Origin: Tetragonia tetragonoides
Taxonomy: Eukaryota > Streptophyta > Magnoliopsida > Caryophyllales > Aizoaceae
Assembly (NCBI GenBank): GCA_038025085.1
Contig: CM076141.1
Location: 24,118,501 to 24,182,500 of the forward strand
Length of the DNA stretch: 64,000 nucleotides
Direction of reading: 5' to 3'
Shown: positions 51,801 through 61,229 of the stretch, piece after piece
How the letters are laid out: the number at the start of each line of letters is the position of its first letter
How positions within the stretch are numbered: position 1 is the stretch's first letter
Made by a program: the position numbers and the translations under genes
Notes under the pieces: generated by a model
Told to the model about the DNA's origin: nothing
Databases searched by the model: none
The model's input: only the letters and a program-made list of their open reading frames with translations

Positions 51801-54182
51801 AAATGCATTCAAAAGTTTGAGTTGAAGCTTTTTTGTAACTGTAAACATCCTAGGTGTAATTTCACACTCAAATGAATGCAAACAAAGTATTTGGATGCTT
51901 TCTCTTAATATACAACACAAAAGAACACAATTTCTATCACCCTACTCGTAAGAGCTGTTAAAACGCGTAAATTCATTCAACAGCTTGAGTTGAAGCTTGT
52001 TTGCACTTGTAAACATCCTAGGTGAAGTTTCACACTCAAATGAATGCAAACAAAGTATTTGGATGCTTTGTCTTAATATACAACACAAAAGAACTCAAAT
52101 CTCTTTCACCCTTCTCGTATGAGCTTTTAAAAACGCGTAAATGCATTCAAAAGCTTAAGTTGAAGCTTGTTTGTAACTGTAAACATCCTAGGTATAGTTT
52201 CACACTCAAATGAATGCAAACAAAGTATTTGGATGCTTTCTCTTAGTATACAACACAAAAGAACTCAAATCTCTTTCACCCTACTCGTATGAGCTTTTAA
52301 AACGCGTAAATGCATTCAAAAGCTTGAGTTGAAGCTTGTTTGTAACTGTAAACATCCTAGATATAGTTTCACACTCAAATGAATGCAAAAAAAGTATTTG
52401 GATGCTTTCTCTTAATATTAAACACAAAAGAACTCAAATCTCTTTCACCCTACTCGTATGAGCTTTTAAAACGTGTAAGTGCATTCAAAAGCTTGAGGCT
52501 TGATTGTAACTGTAAACATCCTAGGTGTAATTTCACACTCAAATGAATGCAAGCAACGTATTTGGATGCTTTCTCTTAATATACAACACAAAAGAACTCA
52601 ATTTCTATCACCATAGTCGTAAGAGCTGTTAAAACTCGTAAATTCATTCAACAGCTTGAGTTGAAGCTTGTTTGTACTTGTAAACATCCTAGGTGTAGTT
52701 TCAAACTCAAATGAATGTACACAAAGTATTTGGATGCTTTCTCTTAATATACAACACAAAAGAACTCAAATCTCTTTCACCCTACTCGTATGAGCTTTTA
52801 AAACGCGTAAATGCATTCAAAAGCCTGAGTTGAAGCTTGTTTGTAACTGTAAACATCCTAGGTGTAGTTTCACACTCAAATGAATGCAAACAACGTATTT
52901 GGATGCTTTCTCTTAATATACAACACAAAAGAACTCAAATCTCTTTCATCCTACTCGTATGAGCTTTTAAAACGCGTATATGCATTCAAAAGCATAGTTG
53001 AAGCTTGTTTGTACTTGTAAACATCCTAGGTGTAGTTTCACACTAAAATGAATGCAAACAAAGTATTTGGATGCTTTCTCTTAATATACAACACAAAAGA
53101 ACTCAAATCTCTTTCACCCTACTCGTATGAGCTTTTAAAACGCGTAAATGCATTCAAAAGCTTGAGTCGAAGCTTGTTTGTAACTGTAAACATCCTAGAT
53201 GTAGTTTCACACTCAAATGATTGCAAACAAAGTATTTGGATTCTTTCTCTTAATATACAACACAAAAGAACTCAATTTCTATCACCCTAGTCGTAAGAGC
53301 TGTTAAAACGCGTAAATTCATTCAACAGCTTGAGTAGAAGCTTGTTTGTACTTGTAAACATCCTAGGTGTAGTTTCACACTCAAATGAATGCAAACAAAG
53401 TATTTGGATGCTTTCTCTTAATATACAACAGAAAAGAACTCAAATCTCTTTCACCCTACTCGTATGAGCTTTTAAAACGCGTAAATGCATTCAGAAGCTT
53501 GAGTTGAAGCTTGTTTGTAACTGTAAACATCCTAGGTGTAATTTCACACTCAAATTAATTCAAACAAAGTATTTGGATGCTTTCTCTTAATATACAACAC
53601 AAAAGAACTCAATTTCTATCACCCTACTCGTAAGAGCTGTTAAAACGCGTAAATACATTCAAAAGCTTGAGGTGAAGCTTGTTTGTACTTGTAAACATCC
53701 TAGGTGTAGTTTCACACTCAAATGAATGCAAACAAAGTATTTGGATGCTTTCTCTTAATATACAACACAAAAGAACTCAAATCTCTTTCATCCTACTCGT
53801 ATGAGCTTTTAAAACGCGTAAATGCATTCAAAAGCATGAGATGAAGCTTGTTTGTACTTGTAAACATCCTAGGTGTAGTTTCACACTCAAATGAATGCAA
53901 ACAAAGTATTTGGATGCTTTCTCTTAATATACAACACAAAAGAACTCAAATCTCTTTCACCCTACTCGTATGAGCTTTTAAAACGCGTAAATGCCATCAA
54001 AAGCTTGAGTTGAAGCTTGTTTGTAACTGTAAACATCCTAGGTGTAGTTTCACACTCAAATGAATGCAAACAAATTATTTGGATGCTTTCTCTTAATATA
54101 CAACACAAAAGAACTAATATCTCTTTCACCCTACTCGTATGAGCTTTTAAAACGTGTAAATGCATTCAAAAGCTTGACTTGA

Positions 54183-54313
54183 AGCTTGTTTGCAATTTAA
54201 CACATTCTTGGTGTAGTTTCATACTCAAAAGAATGCAAACAAAACATTTGGGCGCTTTCTCTTCATATACAACAGAAAAGAAATCAAATCTCTTTCACCC
54301 TACTTGTAACTGT
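54183..54313 (+). repeat. Divergent, internally deleted monomer (copy 2)
   Basis: This is the counterpart of the divergent monomer near 48.7 kb, offset 5493 bp, with the same variants and the same join at about 54305. A third related copy at about 54805-54900 lacks the join and runs straight into the inversion boundary. Confidence 0.8.
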
Positions 54314-54885
54314 AAACATCCTAGGTGTAATTTCACACTCAAATTAATTCAAACAAAGTATTTGGATGCTTTCTCTTAATATACAACACAAAAGAACTCA
54401 ATTTCTATCACCCTACTCGTAAGAGCTGTTAAAACGCGTAAATTCATTCAACAGCTTGAGTTGAAGCTTGTTTGTACTTGTAAACATCCTTGATGTAGTT
54501 TCACACTCAAATGAATGCAAACAAAGTATTTGGATACTTTCTCTTTATATACAACACAAAAGAACTCAAATCTCTTTCACCCTCCGCGTATGAGCTTTTA
54601 AAACGCGAAAATGCATTCAAAAGCTTGAGTTGAAGCGTGTTTGTAACTGTAAACATCCTAGGTATAGTTTCACACTCAAATGAATGCAAACAAATTATTT
54701 GGATGCTTTCTCTTAATACACAACACAAAAGAACTCAAATCTCTTTCACCCTACTCGTATGAGCTTTTAAAACGCGTAAATGCATTCAAAAGCTTGACTT
54801 GAAGCTTGTTTGTAATTTAACACATTCTTGGTGTAGTTTCATACTCAAAAGAATGCAAACAAAACATTTGGGTGCTTTCACTTCA

Positions 54886-54926
54886 TATACAACAGAAAAG
54901 AGATTTGAGTTCTTTTGTGTTGTATA
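54886..54926. other. Head-to-head inversion junction with hairpin
   Basis: The forward satellite ends in TATACAACAGAAAAG (54886-54900). After an 11-base spacer, CTTTTGTGTTGTATA (54912-54926) begins the reverse satellite. The arms pair at 14 of 15 positions, and the flanking 12 bases each side at about 10 of 12. Both orientations share the bases GAAA(A)GAG at the join, consistent with microhomology or template switching. Confidence 0.85.
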
Positions 54927-55389
54927 TTAAGAGAAAGCATCCAAATACTTTGTTTGCATTCATTTGCGTGTGAAACTACACCTAGGATGTTTACAGTTAC
55001 AAACAAGATTCAACTCAGGCTTTTGAATGCATTTACGCGTTTTAAAAGCTCATTCGAGTAGGGCGAAAGAGATTTGAGTTCTTTTGTGTTGTATATTAAG
55101 AGAAAGCATCCAAATACTTTGTTTGCATTCATTTTAGTGTGAAACTACACCTAGGATGTTTACAAGTACAAACAAGCTTCAACTCATGCTTTTGAATGCA
55201 TATACGCGTTTTAAAAGCTCATACGAGTAGGATGAAAGAGATTTGAGTTCTTTTGTGTTGTATATTAAGAGAAAGCATCCAAATACGTTGTTTGCATTCA
55301 TTTGAGTGTGAAACTACACCTAGGATGTTTACAGTTACAAACAAGCTTCAACTGAGGCTTTTGAATGCATTTACACGTTTTAAAAGCTC

Positions 55390-56780
55390 ATACGAGTAGG
55401 GTGAAAGAGATTTGAGTTCTTTTGTGTTGTATATTAAGAGAAAGCATCCAAATACTTTGTTTGCATTCATTTGAGTGTGAAACTACACCTAGGATGTTTA
55501 CAAGTACAAACAAGCTTCAACTCATGCTTTTGAATGCATATACGCGTTTTAAAAGCTCATACGAGTAGGATGAAAGAGATTTCAGTTCTTTTGTGTTGTA
55601 TATTAAGAGAAAGCATCCAAATACGTTGTTTGCATTCATTTGAGTGTGAAACTACACCTAGGATGTTTACAGTTACAAACAAACTTCAACTCAGGCTTTT
55701 GAATGCATTTACGCGTTTTAAAAGCTCATACGAGTAGGGTGAAAGAGATTTGAGTTCTTTTGTGTTGTATATTAAGAGAAAGCATACAAATACTTTGTGT
55801 ACATTCATTTGAGTGTGAAACTACATCTAGGATGTTTACAAGTACAAACAAGCTTCAACTCAAGCTGTTGAATGAATTTACGAGTTTTAACAGCTCTTAC
55901 GACTATGGTGATAGAAATTGAGTTCTTTTGTGTTGTATATTAAGAGAAAGCATCCAAATACTTTGTTTGAATTAATTTGAGTGTGAAAGTACACCTAGGA
56001 TGTTTACAGTTACAAACAAGCTTCAACTCAAGCTTTTTGAATGCATTTACGCGTTTTACAAGCTCATACGAGTAGGGTGAAAGAGATTTGATTTCTTTTC
56101 TGTTGTATATTAAGAGAAAGCATCCAAATACTTTGTTTGCATTCATTTGAGTGCGAAACTACACCTAGGATGTTTACAAGTACAAACAAGCTTCAACTCA
56201 AGCTTTTGAATGTATTTACGCGTTTTAAAAAAGCTCATACGAGTAGGGTGAAAGAGATTTGAGTTCTTTTGTGTTGTATATTAAGAGAAAGCATCCAAAT
56301 ACTTTGTTTGCATTCATTTGAGTGTGAAACTACACCTAGGATTTTTACAAGTACAAACAAGCTTCAACTCATGCTTTTGAATGCATATACGCGTTTTAAA
56401 AGCTCATACGAGTAGGATGAAAGAGATTTCAGTTCTTTTGTGTTGTATATTAAGAGAAAGCATCCAAATACGTTGTTTGCATTCATTTGAGTGTGAAACT
56501 ACACCTAGGATGTTTACAGTTACAAACAAACTTCAACTCAGGCTTTTGAATGCATTTACGCGTTTTAAAAGCTCATACGAGTAGGGTGAAAGAGATTTGA
56601 GTTCTTTTGTGTTGTTTATTAAGAGAAAGCATACAAATACTTTGTGTACATTCATTTGAGTGTGAAACTACACCGAGGATGTTTACAAGTACAAACAAGC
56701 TTCAACTCAAGCTGTTGAATGAATTTACGAGTTTTAACAGCTCTTACGACTATGGTGATAGAAATTAAGTTCTTTTGTGT
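55390..56780 (-). repeat. 847-bp pentameric repeat inside the inverted block
   Basis: A block at about 55390-55930 recurs at 56237-56780 with an offset of 847 bp (five monomers). The clearest marker is the identical stretch 55534-55737 / 56381-56584. Both copies also share AAAGCATACAAATACTTTG and GAGTTTTAACAGCTCTTACG. Similarity ends near 55950/56797. Confidence 0.82.
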
Positions 56781-57169
56781 TGTATATTAAGAGAAAGCAT
56801 CCAAATACGTTGCTTGCATTCATTTGAGTGTGAAATTACACCTAGGATGTTTACAGTTACAATCAAGCTTCAACTCAAGCTTTTGAATGCACTTACACGT
56901 TTTAAAAGCTCATACGAGTAGGGTGAAAGAGATTTGAGTTCTTTTGTGTTGTATATTGAGAGAAAGCATCCAAATACTTTTTTTTGCATCCAAATGCTTT
57001 TGAATGAATTTACGCGTTTTAAAAGCTCTTACGACTAGGGTGATAGAAATTGAGTGTGAAATAACACCAGGGTTGTTTACAAGTACAAACAAGCTTCAAT
57101 TCAAGCTTTTGAATGCATTTACGCGTTTTAAAAGCTCATACGAGTAGGGTGAAAGAGATTTGATTTCTT

Positions 57170-57270
57170 TTCTGTTGTATATTCAGATAAAGCACCCAAA
57201 TGTTTTGTTTGCATTTTTTTGAGTATGAAACTATACTAAGAATGTGTTAAATAACAAACAAGCTTCAACT
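57170..57270 (-). repeat. Divergent monomer subfamily in the inverted block
   Basis: The reverse strand carries TAACACATTCTTAG and ATACTCAAAAAAATGC with ACAGAAAAGAAATC. This is the same minor subfamily as the divergent monomers at about 48.7 and 54.2 kb. A second inverted example lies at about 59390-59485. Their presence in both orientations supports origin of the inverted block from this array. Confidence 0.7.
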
Positions 57271-60200
57271 CAAGCTTTTGAATGCAATTACGCGTTTTGA
57301 AAGCTCATACGAGTAGGGTGAAAGAGATTTGAGTTCTTTTGTGTTGTATATTAAGAGAAAGCATCCAAATACTTTTTTTCATTCATTTGAGTGTGAAACT
57401 ATACCTAGGATGTTTACAGTTACAAACAAGCTTCAACTCAAGCTTTTGAATGCATTTACGCGTTCTAACAGCTCTTGCGACTAGGGTGATAGAAATTGAG
57501 TTCTTTTGTGTTTTATATTAAGAGAAAGTATCCAAATACTTTGTTTGCATTCATTTGAGTGTGAAACTACACCTAGGAAGTTTACAAGTACAAACAAGCT
57601 TCAACTCAAGCTTTTGAATGAATTTACGCGTTCTAACAGCTCTTACGACTAGGGTGATAGAAATTGAGTTCTTTTGTGTTGTATATTAAGAGAAAGCATC
57701 CAAATACTTTGTTTGCATTCATTTGAGTGTGAAACTACACCTAGGATGTTTACAGTTACAAACAAGCTTCAACTCATGCTTTTGAATTCATTTACGCGTT
57801 TTAAGTGTGAAACTACACCTACGATGTTTACAAGTATACCTAGGATGTTTACAGTTACAAACAAGCTTCAACTCAAGCTTTTGAATGCATTTACGCGTTT
57901 TAAAAGCTCATACGAGTAGGGTGAAAGAGATTTGAGTTCTTTTGTGTTGTATATTAAGAGAAAGCATCCAAATACTTTGCTTGCATTCATTTGAGTGTGA
58001 AACTACACCTAGGATGTTTACAGTTACAAACAAGCTTCAACTCATGCTTTTGAATTCATTTACGCGTTTTAAAAGCTCATACGAGTAGGGAGAAAGAGAT
58101 TTGAGTTCTTTTGTGTTGTATAGTAAGAGAAAGCATCCAAATACTTTGTTTGCATTCATTTGAGTGTGAAACTACACCTAGGATGTCTAGAACTACAAAC
58201 AAGCTTCAACTCAAGCTTTTGAATGCATTTACGTGTTTTAAAAGCTCATACGAGTAGGGTGAAAGAGATTTGATTTCTTTTCTGTTGTATATTCAGAGAA
58301 AGCACCCAAATGCTTTGTTTGCATTCATTTGAGTGTGAAACTACACCTAGGATGTCTACAAGTACAAACAAGCTTCAACTCAAGCTTTTGAATGAATTTA
58401 CGCGTTTTAACAGCTCTTACGACTAGGGTGATAGAAATTGAGTTCTTTTGTGTTGTATACTAAGAGAAAATATCCAAATAGTTTGTTTGCATTCATTTGA
58501 GTGTGAAATAACACCAGGGTTGTTTACAAGTACAAACAAGCTTCAACTCAAGCTTTTGAATGCATTTACGCGTTTTAAAAGCTCATACGAGTAGGGTGAA
58601 AGAGATTTTATTTCTTTTCTGTTGTATATTAAGAGAAAGCATCCAAATACTTTTGTTTGCATTCATTTGAGTGTGAAATTACACCTAGGATGTTTACAAG
58701 TACAAACAAGCTTCAACTCAAGCTGTTGAATGTATTTACGCGTTTTAACAGCTCTTACGACTAGGGTGATAGAAATTGAGTTCTTTTGTGTTGTATATTA
58801 AGAGAAAGCATCCAAATAATTTGTTTGCATTCATTAGAGTGTGAAACTACACCTAGGTTGTTTACAGTTACAAACAAGCTTCAACTCATTCTTTTGAACT
58901 CATTTACGCGTTTTAAAAGATCATACGAGTAGGGTGAAAGAGATTTGAGTTCTTTTGTGTTGTATATTAAGAGAAAGCATCCAAATACTTTTTTTCCATT
59001 CATTTGAGTGTGAAACTACACCTAGGATGTTTACAAGTACAAACAAGCTTCAACTCAAGCTTTTGAATGCATTTACGCGTTTTTAAAGCTCATACGAGGA
59101 GGGTGAAAGAGATTTGAGTTCTTTTGTGTTGTATATTAAGAGAAAGCATCGAAATACGTTGTTTGCATTCATTTGAGTGTGAAACTACACCTAGGATGTT
59201 TACAAGTACAAACAAGCTTCAACTCAAGCTTTTGAATAAATTTACGCGTTTTAAAAGCTCTTACGACAAGGGTGATAGAAATTGAGTGTGAAATAACACC
59301 AGGGTTGTTTACAAGTACAAACAAGCTTCAACTCAAGCTTTTGAATGCATTTACGCATTTTAAAAGCTCATACGAGTAGGGTGAAAGAGATTTGATTTCT
59401 TTTCTGTTGTATATTCAGAGAAAGCACCCAAATGTTTTGTTTGCATTCTTTTGAGTATGAAACTACACTAAGAATGTGTTAAATTACAAACAAGCTTCAA
59501 CTCAAGCTTTTGAATGCATTTACGCGTTTTAAAAGCTCACACGAGTAGGGTGAAAGAGATTTGATTTCTTTTCTGTTGTATATTAAGAGAAAGCATCCAA
59601 ATACTTTTGTTTGCATTCATTTGAGTGTGAAATTACACCTAGGATGTTTACAAGTACAAACAAGCTTCAACTCAAGCTGTTGAATGTATTTACGCGTTTT
59701 AACAGCTCTTACGACTAGGGTGATAGAAATTGTGTTCTTTTGTGTTGTATATTAAGAGAAAGCATCCAAATACTTTGTTTGCATTCATTAGAGTGTGAAA
59801 CTACACCTAGGTTGTTTACAGTTACAAACAAGCTTCAACTCATTCTTTTGAACTCATTTACGCGTTTTAAAAGCTCATACGAGTAGGGTGAAAGAGATTT
59901 GAGTTCTTTTGTGTTGTATATTAAGAGAAAGCGTCCAAATACTTTTTTTTCATTCATTTGAGTGTGAAACTATACCTAGGATGTTTACTGTTACAAACAA
60001 GCTTCAACTCAAGCTTTTGAATGCATTTACGCGTTTTAAAAGCTCATACGAGTAGGGTGAAAGAGATTTGATTTCTTTTCTGTTGTATATTAAGAGAAAG
60101 CATCCAAATAATTTTGTTTGCATTCATTTGAGTGTGAAGCTACACCTAGGATGTTTACAAGTACAAACAAGCTTCAACTCAAGCTGTTGAATGTATTTAC

Positions 60201-61226
60201 GCGTTTTAACAGCTCTTAGGACTAGGGTGATAGAAATTGAGTTCTTTTGTGTTATATATTAAGAGAAAGCATCCAAATACTTTGTTTGCATTCACTAGAG
60301 TGTGAAACTACACCTAGGTTGTTTACAGTTATAAACAAGCTTCAACTCATTCTTTTGAATTCATTTACGCGTTTTAAAAGCTCATACGAGTAGGGTGAAA
60401 AAGATATGAGTTCTTCTGTGTTGTATATTAAGAGAAAGCATCCAAATACTTTTTTTTTCATTCATTTGAGTGTGAAACTATACCTAGGATGTTTACTGTT
60501 ACAAACAAGCTTCAACTCAAGCTTTTGAATGCATTTACGCGTTTTAATAGCTCATACGAGGAGGGTGAAAGAGATTTGAGTTCTTTTGTGTTGTGTATTT
60601 AGAGAAATCATCCAAATACTTTTTTTGCATTCATTCGAGTGTGAAACTACACCAAGGATGTTTACAAGTACAAACAAGATTCAACTCAAGCTTTTGAATG
60701 AATTTACGCGTTTTAACAGCTCTTACGACTAGGGTGATAGAAATTGAGTTCTTTTGTGTTGTATATTAAGAGAAAATATCCAAATACTTTGTTTGCATTC
60801 ATTTGAGTGTGAAATAACACCAGGGTTGTTTACAAGTACAAACAAGCTTCAACTCAAGCTTTTGAATGCATTTACGCGTTTTAAAAGCCCATACGAGTAG
60901 GGTGAAAGAGATTTGAGTTCTTTTGTGTTGTATATTAAGAGAAAGCATCCAAATACTTTGTTTGCATTCATTTGAGTGTGAAACTACACCTAGGATGTTT
61001 ACAGTTACAAACAAGCTTCAACTCAAGCTTTTGAATGCATTTACGCGTTTTTAAAGCTCATACGAGGAGGGTGAAAGAGATTTGAGATCTTTTGTGTTGT
61101 ACATTAAGAGAAAGCATCCAAATATTTTGTTTGCATTCATTTGAGTGTGAAACTACACCGAGGATGTTTACAGTTACAAACAAGCTTCAACTCAAGCTTT
61201 TGAATGCATTTACGCGTTTTCAAAGC

Positions 61227-61229
61227 TCA
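61227..61229. other. Second inversion junction (reverse back to forward)
   Basis: Reverse-oriented sequence ACGCGTTTTCAAAGCTCA passes directly into forward CACTCAAATGAATGG. The bases TCA fit both monomer orientations, so the join is placed at 61227-61229 with 3-bp microhomology. The monomer phases on the two sides of the block do not match a clean two-break inversion, so bases were lost or duplicated. Confidence 0.85.

Larger units (their letters stand above)
43905..54570 (+). repeat. 5493-bp higher-order repeat (about 1.9 copies)
   Basis: Copy 1 spans about 43905-49398 and copy 2 about 49399-54570. Matched blocks are 44519/50013, 46528/52022, 47555/53048, 48469/53962 and 48686/54179, with offset 5494 falling to 5493 after a 1-base deletion near 52995. 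A handful of substitutions separate the copies. The unit is about 33 monomers less some 85 bp of internal deletions, and includes the divergent monomer near 48.7/54.2 kb. This is the longest repeat unit found. Copy 2 ends at about 54572, where CCCTACTCG becomes CCCTCCGCG, only 330 bp before the inversion. Confidence 0.9.
34963..54900 (+). repeat. 169-bp satellite array, forward orientation, segment 2
   Basis: The same satellite family in the same orientation resumes directly at the LTR edge, mid-monomer, at AATATACAACAC. About 118 monomers follow. The first 690 bp (34963-35652) align to 14328-15017 with a constant offset of 20635 and about one difference, showing common descent of the units. 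The segment holds the 1771-, 1000- and 5493-bp higher-order repeats described separately, and no gene. It ends at the polarity switch at 54900. Confidence 0.97.
54901..61229 (-). repeat. 169-bp satellite array, inverted block
   Basis: About 37 monomers of the same family lie here in reverse complement: TACGCGTTTTAAAAGCTC, ACCTAGGATGTTTAC and TTAAGAGAAAGCATCC are the inverted diagnostic blocks. Private variants link the block to the array on its left. CATATACGCG next to TCATGCTTTTGAATGC, AGTGTGAAAC after CATTTT, TCAGGCTTTTG and ACGACTATGGTG are the reverse complements of variants at about 47.1-47.6 and 52.6-53.1 kb. Monomers are more varied here than in the forward blocks, with several internal deletions (about 56985, 57054, 57800, 59284). 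No gene is present. Confidence 0.95.

Noticed and set aside
2641..54570. Treating the near-identical kilobase duplications as proven biology
   Set aside because: They are reported as seen, but satellite arrays are prone to assembly duplication or collapse. Without read support, copy number is not asserted as certain.
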